This document shows positions 1 through 7,921 of a DNA stretch of 64,000 bases, piece after piece (the first letter of the stretch is position 1; every line of letters starts with the position of its first letter). Source of the DNA: JAEUJM01 sp044221555 (GTDB lineage Bacteria > Actinomycetota > Acidimicrobiia > Acidimicrobiales > DATDAH01); the NCBI GenBank assembly GCA_044221555.1, contig JBGAOY010000023.1, forward strand, positions 1 through 64,000, written 5' to 3'. Under the pieces are notes generated by a model. It did not search any database, was not told where the DNA came from, and saw only the letters and a program-made list of their open reading frames with translations. Both the position numbers and the translations under genes were made by a program.

Positions 1-60
1 ATCGCCCGCGAGGTCTACGCCGCCATCCGAGCCGACCTCAACCCCAACATCACCCCTTGA
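1..60 (+). CDS. C-terminal end of an unidentified protein
   Basis: The first frame is open from the window edge to a TGA at 58-60 and encodes 19 residues ending IRADLNPNITP. The tail follows high-GC actinobacterial codon usage (mostly G or C at third positions), so it is probably the real end of a gene that begins outside the window. The fragment is too short to assign a family. The convergent MaoC gene ends 40 bases downstream. Confidence 0.45.
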   Translation: MAREVYAAIRADLNPNITP

Positions 61-100
61 CATCCATAGGAGCATCCTACCGCAGGCGGACGTCCGGCGG

Positions 101-547
101 TCAGGCGTCGGCGTCGCGCGACCGCACGAGCGCGGCGACGGTGTACGTGAGCACGAGCTCGCCGCGCTGGTTGGAGAGCTCGTTGCGCACGGTGATGACC
201 CCCAGACCGGGCCGGCTCTGCGAGGGTCGGCGGCTCGTGATCACCGACCGGTGCGACAGCTCGTCACCGGGGCGCGCCGGCGCGTGGTTCACCATGTCGG
301 TCATCCCGAGCGCACTCACCGCCGCGGTCGGGTCGCCCTTCACCGCGAGCGAGTTGGCCATGGCGAGGAGGTGGACCGTCGAGGCGACCAGGCCGCCGAA
401 CACCGACTCGGCGGCGGCGGCCTCGTCCACATGGAACGGCTGCGGGTCCCACCGCCGACCCACCTCGATGATCTCCTCGGCCGTGACCAGGTACGTCCCC
501 GTGTCCCGGGACGTGGCTCCCACCTCGAGGTCCTCCAAGTACCGCAT
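101..547 (-). CDS. MaoC-like hotdog-fold dehydratase/hydratase
   Basis: This 148-residue protein has the size of single-domain MaoC enzymes, which hydrate enoyl-CoA or related acyl thioesters. The centre carries the (R)-hydratase-like helix region, WDPQPFHVDEAAAAESVFGG (residues 33-52). The family normally places catalytic Asp and His here, and D34 and H39 are visible. A later segment, NHAPARPGDEL, resembles the P-x-x-P-G-D strand of the family. It starts at ATG 547 behind a GGGAG about 4 bases upstream. The next gene on the same strand (PlsC) ends 68 bases upstream, so lipid metabolism is a plausible shared theme. The exact substrate cannot be told from the sequence. Confidence 0.85.
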   Translation of the reverse strand: MRYLEDLEVGATSRDTGTYLVTAEEIIEVGRRWDPQPFHVDEAAAAESVFGGLVASTVHLLAMANSLAVKGDPTAAVSALGMTDMVNHAPARPGDELSHRSVITSRRPSQSRPGLGVITVRNELSNQRGELVLTYTVAALVRSRDADA

Positions 548-615
548 CGCCGCTCCCGACGTGACGTCCCCTGTCGAGCGACGCTACTGGTTCGATGCGC
601 CGGCCGCCGCCGCGC

Positions 616-1290
616 TCAGCCGCGGCCGCCGGCGGCGGCGAGGCGGGCCTCGCCCGCGGTCATCAGCCGGCGGATCTCGGCCATGACCGCCTCGGCGTTG
701 GCGGCGTGGTCGTCGCCCGCGAGCCACATCGGCTCGTCGGCCACCTCGACCACCACCAGGCGCCGGCGCCGGAAGGGGTTCATCCGGGGCAGGGCCCGCC
801 CGGCGGGCCACACGTGCTGCGTGCCGACGAGGCCGGCGGGGAGGACCGGCACCTCGGCGCCCACGGCCAGCCGGGAGATGCCGGTCTTGGCCGGGCCGGT
901 CGACAGTGGGTGCTCGGGGTCCCAGTGCAAGCGGCCCTCGGGCATGATCAGCAGCGGGATGCCGTCGCGCAGCGCGGCGATCGCTGCGTCGAGGGCGTGA
1001 CCGGCGTCGCCCCGGTCCACCGGGATGGCCCCGATGGCCCGGCACAGCAGGCCCATGACCCGCTTGTCGAAGTACTCGCGGGCGATGAGCACCCGCACGT
1101 AGCGGCCGAAGTGGTGCAGGGCGATGAGGCCGGCCACCACGTCGAACAGGCTGCGGTGGTTGGCGGCCACGATGCCCACCTTCAGTTGTGGCGCGCACGC
1201 GCCGCCGCGGATGTCGTAGCGGACGAACGGAGCGGTGAGGACGCGACAGAGTCGGGCGATCCAGCGCAGGCGGGACTCGGGGGTCCTCAC
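616..1290 (-). CDS. 1-acyl-sn-glycerol-3-phosphate acyltransferase (PlsC family)
   Basis: The 224-residue protein has the two hallmark PlsC motifs: HX4D as NHRSLFD (His45, Asp50) and the acceptor-binding PEGR at residues 117-120, written MPEGRL instead of the commoner FPEGTR. Family members transfer an acyl chain to lysophosphatidate or related lysolipids at the inner face of the membrane. The start is GTG at 1290. The length matches the soluble or monotopic members without extra domains. It lies downstream of a patatin-like lipase on the same strand (90-base gap), suggesting joint phospholipid turnover. Substrate preference is not inferable. Confidence 0.88.
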   Translation of the reverse strand: MRTPESRLRWIARLCRVLTAPFVRYDIRGGACAPQLKVGIVAANHRSLFDVVAGLIALHHFGRYVRVLIAREYFDKRVMGLLCRAIGAIPVDRGDAGHALDAAIAALRDGIPLLIMPEGRLHWDPEHPLSTGPAKTGISRLAVGAEVPVLPAGLVGTQHVWPAGRALPRMNPFRRRRLVVVEVADEPMWLAGDDHAANAEAVMAEIRRLMTAGEARLAAAGGRG

Positions 1291-1380
1291 GGGTGGGTGA
1301 CAGCCACGCCGGCCACGCCTCGCCGACCCGACGTCCGATCGTTCGTCATCCCCACCAGCGTGTCACCGACCCGGGGGTCC

Positions 1381-3189
1381 TCACCACGGGGCCCCGCCGC
1401 GCTCGGCGAGCCAGGGCTCGAGCCCGGCCATCGCGGCGTCGTGGCCCCGCTCGACGAAGGTGTCGAAGCGGTCGAAGTCGAGCACGGGTAGGTCCTGCAC
1501 CGGCGGGCGGATCAACAGGTCGGGATCGACGTCGTCGGCCCCCGCACCCAGTTCGGTGAGCCGGGTCATCACCCGCACGATGTTCACCGTCTGGCTGCGC
1601 CGGCCGCTCGGGCCCGCCCGGCCCCTCAGAGGGGGGAAGCTGGGCCGGAGCATCGTCCACAGCAGGGGCCAGCCCGAGACCACGCACGACTCGGGCAGGC
1701 TGCCGGCGGCCAGGTCGCGGCGCGCCCCCACATCGACCGCGATCACGACGGCGCCCTCGTGCTCGGCGCGCATGCGCCCGACCGGCAGGTTGTCGAGCAG
1801 GCCGCCGTCCACCAGCACGTCGCCGTCCTGGGGGACGGGGGGGAAGACCCCGGGGATGGCGAAGCTGGCCCGCACCGCCCGCCACGCCGGGCCCCGCCGG
1901 TGCACCTCGGCCCGGTTCCGGGACAGGTTCGTCGACACGCAGAAGAACGGCCGCCACAGGTCGGCCAGGTCGAGGTCGCCCGACGCCGCCCGCAGCTTCT
2001 CCGTGACCTTGCGGCCCGTGGCCAACGCCACGGCAGGGAAGGTGGGGTCGATGGGGGTGGAGCCGACCAGCGCCTCCCGCAGCGTGCGTTCCACCCGGTC
2101 GGTGTTCCAACCGCGTGCCACCGCGGCGCCGACCAGGGCGCCGGCGCTGGTGCCGGCGACCGCGTCGATGGGCACACCGCTCTCCTCCAGCGCGCGCAAC
2201 GCGCCGATCTCGGCCATGCCTCGGGCCCCACCGCCGCTCAGCACGAGGGTGACCGGCCGGTCGAGCAGCATGCGGGCGACCCGTTCGGCGTCGCCGGCAC
2301 GGTCGACGCGGACGTGGTGGTGGCGCTGCACCTGACGGCGGTCCAGCCAGCCGGTGGTGCCCCGGGGCTCCACCGTGGTCGGGCCGTGGGCGAGGACCAG
2401 CTCGGTGCGGATCGGGAGCGAGCGGCGGCGCTCCACGATGCCCCGCTCGACGGCCCGCGGCCCGGGTCGCTCGGTGGCGTCGGCGACGAGCAGGACGAGG
2501 TCGGCGTGGCGCAGGCATCGATCGGTCCAGTCGCCCGGCACCGGGTCGGCCCGGAACACGATCAACGCGTGGTTGCGCTCGAGAGTGTCGGTCCACCGGG
2601 GGCCCTCGGCCGCGAGGTCGGCGGGGGCGTCGCCGGCCCCGACGTCGGCGAGGGTCGGCACCCGGGCGCGGAGCGCGGCGATCAGTGCCCCGATGGCGGC
2701 GTCGACCACGGGGCTCGCGCTGAGGGGCAGCACCACCACCGTGGCGAGGGGGCTCCGGTCGGGCCCCGCCAGCATGCTGCGGCGCAGCCGTCGCAGGAGC
2801 TGGGTGGTGATCGAGCGGAGCGCCTGCGGGTGGGCGAACAGGGTGGCGAGGGCGTCGCCAGGGAGCCGCAGCACCTGGCTGTCCCGCACCGCCACGACGG
2901 TTGCCGAACGGCGCTCCTCGGTGAGCAGCGCGAGCTCACCGACCACCTCGCCCCGACCCACCTCGCCCGCCACCTGATCGTTGCCGTCGGCGCCGGTGAC
3001 GACGACGCGCAGGCGACCGGCCTGCACCACGTAGGCACAGTCGGCGGCATCGCCCTGGTGCATCAGCACCTCGCCCCCGCGGACGGTCATCGGCTCCACC
3101 GACGCCGAGAGCGCGGCCAACGCCTCCTCGTCGAGGCCGTCGAACAGGGCGAGACCGGCGAGGAGGCCCGCGCCGGAGGTGCCGGTCAC
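1381..3189 (-). CDS. Patatin-like phospholipase with N-terminal cyclic-nucleotide-binding domain (NTE type)
   Basis: The protein has 602 residues. Residues 10-140 form a CRP/cNMP-binding beta-roll (GEVLMHQGDAADCAYVV, then GEVVGELALL with the phosphate-binding Gly-Glu). Residues 145-305 are a less conserved linker with hydrophobic strands that resembles a degenerate P-loop-like region. Residues 313-500 form the patatin core: oxyanion hole SGGGARG (318-324), nucleophile elbow GTSAG with Ser348, and catalytic DGG with Asp461. This arrangement is that of bacterial neuropathy-target-esterase relatives, which hydrolyse phospholipids or lysophospholipids and are gated by ligand binding. All three catalytic elements are intact. 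The start is GTG 3189, preceded by GAGG. No transmembrane segment is evident. Confidence 0.9.
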   Translation of the reverse strand: MTGTSGAGLLAGLALFDGLDEEALAALSASVEPMTVRGGEVLMHQGDAADCAYVVQAGRLRVVVTGADGNDQVAGEVGRGEVVGELALLTEERRSATVVAVRDSQVLRLPGDALATLFAHPQALRSITTQLLRRLRRSMLAGPDRSPLATVVVLPLSASPVVDAAIGALIAALRARVPTLADVGAGDAPADLAAEGPRWTDTLERNHALIVFRADPVPGDWTDRCLRHADLVLLVADATERPGPRAVERGIVERRRSLPIRTELVLAHGPTTVEPRGTTGWLDRRQVQRHHHVRVDRAGDAERVARMLLDRPVTLVLSGGGARGMAEIGALRALEESGVPIDAVAGTSAGALVGAAVARGWNTDRVERTLREALVGSTPIDPTFPAVALATGRKVTEKLRAASGDLDLADLWRPFFCVSTNLSRNRAEVHRRGPAWRAVRASFAIPGVFPPVPQDGDVLVDGGLLDNLPVGRMRAEHEGAVVIAVDVGARRDLAAGSLPESCVVSGWPLLWTMLRPSFPPLRGRAGPSGRRSQTVNIVRVMTRLTELGAGADDVDPDLLIRPPVQDLPVLDFDRFDTFVERGHDAAMAGLEPWLAERGGAPW

Positions 3190-3312
3190 CTCAGCGCCGG
3201 GAGCGCTCCGACCACCACGCGTCGGTCCGAGAGGCCGTCGGGGATCCCGGTCGCCCCGGCCCCGTCGCCCTCGGTACGGATGCGGCCGCCGATCATGTTC
3301 GCCATGACGGCA

Positions 3313-4881
3313 CTAGGGGTCGAGGTGGGCGTCGACGGTGGTGGTCTGGCCGCCCACCACCACGACCTGGTCGGCGACGGACGGGTCGGGGGTGTCGTCG
3401 AAGAACTCGGTGGCGAACTCCCCCCGTGGGTCCATGAACAACAGCAGGTAACCGCCGGCCTCGAGGCCGGCGATCTCGTAGTGGCCAGCCGCGTCGGCGA
3501 CGGTGGTCAGCACCGGTAGGCCGGCCTCGTCGATGGCCATCACCAGGGTGCCCGCGCCCGGCATCACCGGCGTGGTGCCCTCCGTGACCGTGCCGGCGAT
3601 CTCGCCCGGGTCGCCGACCGCGGTCACCGGGGTCTCGGTGAGCACCGCGTCGACGGTCACGCTCTGATGGTCGGGCACGACCACGGTCGTCGCGGTGGCG
3701 ATGTCGGGCTGGTCGTCGAAGTACTCGAAGGCGTGTCGGCCGGTGGGATCGAAGAAGGCGACCACGGCGTTCCCCGCGCCGACGTCCACCTGGTAGTGGC
3801 CGTTGACGTCGGTGCGCACGATCGCCACCAGGTCGTAGGTGGTGTCGGAGACGGACACGAAGATGCCACCCAGTGGGCCCTCGGGTGTGTTGCCGTCGAT
3901 GCCCTCGACCGTGCCCGTGATACGGGTGGGATACGTCCGGTCGAACACCTCCAGCCGACTGTTTCCGGTGTCGGCCACGAACCGGTGATCGCCGAGGTCC
4001 ACGAAGACGTTCCGAGGCGACTCGAGCTGGCCGCCGCCGCCGCCGCTGGTGCCCCACTTGGCCTCGAAGGTGCCGGTGCTGGTGTAGGACACGATCCGGT
4101 CGTTGCCGGTGTCGGCCACGAACACGTTCGAGGTCGTGTAGTTGTTGCCCTGGGCGTAGATGCCCTGGGGCGAGTTGAACCTGCGGTTGCCGGTGCCGGT
4201 CGACCCCCACGCCCGCACGAACGCGCCACCGACGGTGAACTGTTGGATTCGGTCGTTGCCGGTGTCGGCCACGTAGACCCCGCCGGCCAGGCCCACGGTG
4301 ACGTCGCGGGGCGCCCGGAATCGGCCGTTGCCGCTCCCGGAACCGCCGATGGACAGCTGGAACGTGCCGGTCGGGTTGAACTTCTGGATGCGGTCGTTGC
4401 CGGTGTCGGCGACCCAGACCCCGTTGCCGGTGTCGGCGCTGATGCCCTTCGGGCTGCGGAACCGCCCGGTGCGCCCGCCCTGGCTGCCCCAGGTCAGCTG
4501 GAAGTTGCCGTTGCGGTCGAACTTCTGGACGCGGTTGTTGCCCGAGTCGAGGACGTAGACCTCCTGGTTGCCGTTGACGGCGACGTCCCACGGCCGGTCG
4601 AACTGGCCGTCGCCCGTGCCGGTGCCCCCCCACGACCGGATGAACCGGCCGTCGCGATCCAACTGCACGACCCGGTCGTTGCCGGTGTCGGCCACGTAGA
4701 CCTCGCCCGACGCGTTGACGGCCACGCCCCGCGGGCTCGCGAACTGCCCGTCGGCCGAGCCGAACGAGCCCCAGGTGTCGGCGAACATGGGTACCTCCGC
4801 GCCAGTGGCGTCGGCGGTCGCCGGTGCCGGCACGGCACCGAGCAGGGCGACCACCACACCGACAACGCACATCACCCGCAT
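3313..4881 (-). CDS. Secreted NHL-repeat beta-propeller protein with two C-terminal regulatory-like beta-sandwich domains
   Basis: About 522 residues. A signal peptide (MRVMCVVGVVVALLGAVPAPATADA) is followed by a six- to seven-bladed NHL propeller: the blade signature V(A)DTGNDRI(Q)KF recurs about every 45 residues to about residue 330. Two roughly 95-residue carboxypeptidase-regulatory-like domains follow, ending in motifs such as FFDPTGRHAFEYFDD and FMDPRGEFATEFFDD. The same C-terminal module recurs in two other secreted proteins of this window. It lacks an LPXTG or membrane anchor. ATG 4881 is used here because of its typical signal peptide and an upstream GGGGGA. An in-frame TTG at 4887 and a GTG at 4917, four bases after a TAGGCT box on the minus strand (4922-4927), are alternatives. 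Its ligand is unknown. Confidence 0.82.
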   Translation of the reverse strand: MRVMCVVGVVVALLGAVPAPATADATGAEVPMFADTWGSFGSADGQFASPRGVAVNASGEVYVADTGNDRVVQLDRDGRFIRSWGGTGTGDGQFDRPWDVAVNGNQEVYVLDSGNNRVQKFDRNGNFQLTWGSQGGRTGRFRSPKGISADTGNGVWVADTGNDRIQKFNPTGTFQLSIGGSGSGNGRFRAPRDVTVGLAGGVYVADTGNDRIQQFTVGGAFVRAWGSTGTGNRRFNSPQGIYAQGNNYTTSNVFVADTGNDRIVSYTSTGTFEAKWGTSGGGGGQLESPRNVFVDLGDHRFVADTGNSRLEVFDRTYPTRITGTVEGIDGNTPEGPLGGIFVSVSDTTYDLVAIVRTDVNGHYQVDVGAGNAVVAFFDPTGRHAFEYFDDQPDIATATTVVVPDHQSVTVDAVLTETPVTAVGDPGEIAGTVTEGTTPVMPGAGTLVMAIDEAGLPVLTTVADAAGHYEIAGLEAGGYLLLFMDPRGEFATEFFDDTPDPSVADQVVVVGGQTTTVDAHLDP

Positions 4882-4974
4882 GGACAAAGCGACATCCCCC
4901 GATTGCCCTGTGGTCACCCCGAGCCTAACCACGCCTGCGGCGCCGGGTCCCCCGTCGACCTTAGACCCCGTGGG

Positions 4975-4980
4975 TAACGT
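4975..4980 (+). promoter_or_regulatory. Predicted -10 element of a leaderless dciA promoter
   Basis: TAACGT lies six bases before ATG 4987, the spacing expected if transcription starts on the start codon. No Shine-Dalgarno sequence is present between the hexamer and the ATG. Confidence 0.5.
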
Positions 4981-4986
4981 TGGGTC

Positions 4987-5280
4987 ATGTCGCAGCCCCG
5001 GCCCCTGGTGGACGGGCTCGACCACGTACTGGCGTCGCTCGGGGCGCCGTCGGTCGACGCCATCACCGCGGTCATGGAGGCCTGGCCCGAGGTGGTCGGC
5101 GAGGGCCTCGCCGGCCACTGCACGGCCCGGTCGGTCGAGCACGGCCGCCTCGTGGTCAACGTCGACGACCCGGCGTGGGCCGATCGCCTGGCGTGGTCGG
5201 AGCGCCAGGTCCTGGCCCGCCTCGACGCCGTCGTCGGGCCCGGCGTGGTGGACCACCTCGACGTGCGCGTCCGGCCCTGA
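4987..5280 (+). CDS. dciA: DciA-like DUF721 protein (replicative helicase loader/associate)
   Basis: This 97-residue protein matches the compact DUF721 fold: an N-terminal helix, a central VMEAWPEVVGEGLAGHC block, then RLVVNVDDPAWADRLAWSERQVLARLDAVVG, the conserved W-A-x-x-L signature. DciA is the ancestral partner that helps load DnaB at replication forks. In actinobacteria it normally sits between recF and gyrB, and here gyrB lies 2.6 kb downstream. The neighbouring upstream gene is an oppositely oriented NHL protein rather than recF. ATG 4987 is chosen because it follows a -10-like hexamer at leaderless distance. The length is at the short end of the family but the core is complete. Confidence 0.82.
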   Translation: MSQPRPLVDGLDHVLASLGAPSVDAITAVMEAWPEVVGEGLAGHCTARSVEHGRLVVNVDDPAWADRLAWSERQVLARLDAVVGPGVVDHLDVRVRP

Positions 5281-5416
5281 GATCCCCGGCCCCGCGAGTG
5301 CCCGCGGGCGTCGGCGCGCCATCGCGCCGCTGGGCGGGACACTGCACGAGGCCGGTCGCGGGGTGGGCGCCCCCGAGGGGTGTCGCCACACCCGGGCACG
5401 CCGCGCCACCGACGCC

Positions 5417-5422
5417 TAGGCT
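5417..5422 (+). promoter_or_regulatory. Predicted -10 element of a leaderless promoter for the RCC1 protein
   Basis: TAGGCT lies seven bases upstream of GTG 5430, with no intervening Shine-Dalgarno. The same hexamer and spacing recur at the P450 gene starting at 35314. Confidence 0.5.
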
Positions 5423-5429
5423 CGCCTCC

Positions 5430-7751
5430 GTGCGCGGGACGGTTCGCCGGGCGAATCGAGGGCGGGGACGGGCGATCCTGTCCGTTGCCTCGGTCGCGTC
5501 CGTCGTGTCCACGCTGCTGGCGGTGTCGTTCGCCCCCAACGTGGCCGGCGCCGCCGGGACGGCCGGGTCGGAACCACCGGACGGGGTGGGCACGGCGGCG
5601 GCGCCGTCCATCACGATCGTCCACGACTCGATCCCCGACGCCGAGCAGGACTTCACCTACACCGGGTGCGCCGGCGCGTCGTGCACGGAGTTCGTGCTCG
5701 ACGACGACAGCGGGGCGCCGCCGCGCGGCTCGACGGTGACCGGGTCGGGCCTCGCCCCCGGTACCTACACGATCAGCCAGGCCGCGGTGGCGGGCTGGGC
5801 GCTGGTCGACATCGCGTGCGACACCGACGAGTCGATCGACCTGGCGTCGCGCACCGTGACCATCACGCTCTCCGCGGGTGAGGCGGTCACGTGCACGTTC
5901 ATCGATCGGGCGCCGGCCATCCGCATCGTCCAGGACGCGATCCCCGGCTCGCCGCACGACTTCGGCTTCACCGGATGCCTCGGGTCGGGCTGCAGCACGT
6001 TCTCGCTGGACGACGACGCCGACGCCACCCTGCCCGACTCGGTGGTCGGCGCACCGCTGGCCCCCGGCACCTACACCATCACCCAGAGCGCCGATGCCAC
6101 GTGGCCGCTCACCGGCATCACCTGCACGACGGCCGAGGCCGTCGACGTGGCCAACCGGCGGGTGACGATCACGCTCTCGCCCAACGAGTTCACCACCTGC
6201 ACCTTCGCCAACAAGACCCAGTCCATCACCGTCGTCCAGAACACCGAGCCGGACGCCGCGGAGGACTTCGCGTTCACGGGGTGCCTCGGCGCCGGCTGCA
6301 GCACGTTCTCGCTGGACGACGACGCCGACGGCACCCTGCCCAACACGGTGACGGGCGCGGAGTTGGCGACCGGCACGTACACCATCACCCAGGGCCCCGA
6401 GGCCGGCTACGACCTGACCGGGCTGTCGTGCACCACGAACGAGTCGGTGAACTTCACGACCCGAACCGTCACCATCGGCCTGTCCCCGGGCGAGAACGTC
6501 ACCTGCACCTTCACCGACACGATCGGCGGCCCGACGATCCCGATCACGCAGATGGGGTCGGGCCACCGCCAGACGTGCGCGGTGGTGCAGGGCGGCACGG
6601 CACGGTGCTGGGGCGCCGGTGGCGGCGCGGCGCTGGGCAACGGCACCACCGCCGATCGCACCCTGCCCACCGTGGTGACGAACGAGGACGGCTCCGGGCC
6701 GCTCACCGGCATCACCGAGATCCACACCTCCGGCAGCGCCCTGCAGGCGCCGCCCAGCCCGAGCTCGGGCCGCACCTGCGCGCGGCTGGAGGACGGCACC
6801 GCGCGGTGCTGGGGCAGCAGCGGCGGGGTGCCCGGCGGCATCGGGTCGCTCGGCGACGCCGCCGGCAGCACCTCCTCGTTGCGGCCCGTGCCGGTCGCCA
6901 ACCCGAGCGGCACCGGCCCGCTGCTCGGCGTGGCGCAGATCGGAACGGGCGCCACCTACTCGTGCGCGCGCGTCGGGAACCAGGTGCGCTGTTGGGGCCG
7001 CGGCGGTGCCCTGGGGGACGACAGCTTCGCCGATCGCGCCCTGCCGGTCACCGTCGTCGACGTGGACGGCGCCGGCCCGCTGACGCAGGTGACCCAGATC
7101 AGCGTCGGTGGCAGCCACGCCTGTGCCCTGCTCGCGAGTGGAGAGGTGCGGTGCTGGGGTGGGAACGAGCGGGGCCAGCTGGGTGACGGCACGTACACGG
7201 CCCGCAGCCGGGCGGTGGTGGTGGTGAACCCCGAGATGACGGGCCCGCTCACCGATGTCGTCGAGGTGAGCGCCGGCAACGGCCTCACCTGTGCCCGCCT
7301 GGCGAACGGCCAGGCCCGCTGCTGGGGCGGGAACACGGGCAACGGGCTCAGTGGCAGCAACCGCCCGGTGACCGTCCTCGACCCCACCGGCACGGCGCCG
7401 CTGACGGGCGTGGCCGACGTGTCGGTGGGCGGCACCTACGCCCCCGTCCCGGGGCTGGGCGACAGCCCGTACCGGGCAGCCTGCGCGGTGCTCACCAGCG
7501 GCCAGCTCCGCTGCTGGGGCATGAACCAGTTCCGCCAGCTCGGCGACGGGACGACCACGACCCGCCTGTTGCCGATCACGGTGCTGAACGCGGACGGCAC
7601 CGGCCCCCTCACCGACGTGGCCCAGGTGACCATGGGTGGCCAGGGCGCCTGCGCGATCCTCACCACCGGGGAGGGCCGGTGCTGGGGCACCGTCGCTCCC
7701 GGCAACGGCAGCGGCGCGTCGGTGTTCCCCGCCCGCGTGCTGATCCACTGA
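5430..7751 (+). CDS. Secreted RCC1-repeat protein with three N-terminal prealbumin-like repeats
   Basis: The protein has 773 residues. After a basic signal peptide (residues 1-45, cleavage near GAAG) come three tandem repeats of about 100 residues. Each begins (S/R)I(T/R)(I/V)V(H/Q)(D/N), contains F(T)GC(L)G.GC(S)TFSLDDD, and ends VTCTF, so they are disulfide-capable beta-sandwich modules typical of surface proteins. From about residue 375 RCC1-like blades follow, each with C(A)xLxxGxxRCWGxN and a TGPLT(G/D)V linker, forming a seven-bladed propeller. It starts at GTG 5430 behind TAGGCT. No sortase signal or C-terminal anchor is visible. It is inserted between dciA and gyrB, genes usually adjacent in actinobacteria. 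Function is unknown; adhesion or extracellular scaffolding is an inference. Confidence 0.82.
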   Translation: MRGTVRRANRGRGRAILSVASVASVVSTLLAVSFAPNVAGAAGTAGSEPPDGVGTAAAPSITIVHDSIPDAEQDFTYTGCAGASCTEFVLDDDSGAPPRGSTVTGSGLAPGTYTISQAAVAGWALVDIACDTDESIDLASRTVTITLSAGEAVTCTFIDRAPAIRIVQDAIPGSPHDFGFTGCLGSGCSTFSLDDDADATLPDSVVGAPLAPGTYTITQSADATWPLTGITCTTAEAVDVANRRVTITLSPNEFTTCTFANKTQSITVVQNTEPDAAEDFAFTGCLGAGCSTFSLDDDADGTLPNTVTGAELATGTYTITQGPEAGYDLTGLSCTTNESVNFTTRTVTIGLSPGENVTCTFTDTIGGPTIPITQMGSGHRQTCAVVQGGTARCWGAGGGAALGNGTTADRTLPTVVTNEDGSGPLTGITEIHTSGSALQAPPSPSSGRTCARLEDGTARCWGSSGGVPGGIGSLGDAAGSTSSLRPVPVANPSGTGPLLGVAQIGTGATYSCARVGNQVRCWGRGGALGDDSFADRALPVTVVDVDGAGPLTQVTQISVGGSHACALLASGEVRCWGGNERGQLGDGTYTARSRAVVVVNPEMTGPLTDVVEVSAGNGLTCARLANGQARCWGGNTGNGLSGSNRPVTVLDPTGTAPLTGVADVSVGGTYAPVPGLGDSPYRAACAVLTSGQLRCWGMNQFRQLGDGTTTTRLLPITVLNADGTGPLTDVAQVTMGGQGACAILTTGEGRCWGTVAPGNGSGASVFPARVLIH

Positions 7752-7801
7752 GGGGGCGGACCGGGCCCCTGAGCATCAGCCGATTCCGGGGTGCCCGCTG
7801 G

Positions 7802-7807
7802 TAGAAT
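7802..7807 (+). promoter_or_regulatory. Predicted -10 element upstream of gyrB
   Basis: TAGAAT is a near-consensus -10 hexamer in the 159-base gap after the RCC1 gene. Transcription from about 7814 would give gyrB a leader of roughly 97 bases. A GTG nine bases after the hexamer opens the small leader ORF described next. Confidence 0.5.
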
Positions 7808-7816
7808 CGAGGGTCC

Positions 7817-7921
7817 GTGGACGCCATTTCCGACCAGCGAAGCTGTCGCGGTCGAGTGTTGCCTCCGCCCCTTCCCCGTTCGTCGTCCGTCCGTCGCGAA
7901 AGGGCCCCGCGTGGCCGATAG
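7817..7921 (+). CDS. Candidate 34-codon leader ORF overlapping the gyrB start
   Basis: A GTG nine bases after the TAGAAT box opens 34 codons ending at TAG 7919-7921, overlapping the first eleven bases of gyrB in another frame. The peptide is arginine-rich in its second half (RSSSVRRERAPRGR). Its start matches the leaderless spacing used elsewhere in the window, so it may be translated and influence gyrB initiation. Chance is a real alternative because short open frames are common in this GC-rich sequence. Confidence 0.25.
   Translation: MDAISDQRSCRGRVLPPPLPRSSSVRRERAPRGR

Noticed and set aside
1..5000. Replication origin next to dciA
   Set aside because: No DnaA-box cluster or AT-rich unwinding region was seen; dnaA, dnaN and recF are absent from the window.
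4914..7748. 944-codon open frame on the minus strand opposite the RCC1 gene
   Set aside because: Low-complexity Gly/Arg/Ala/His composition with no domains; a shadow of third-position GC in the real gene.
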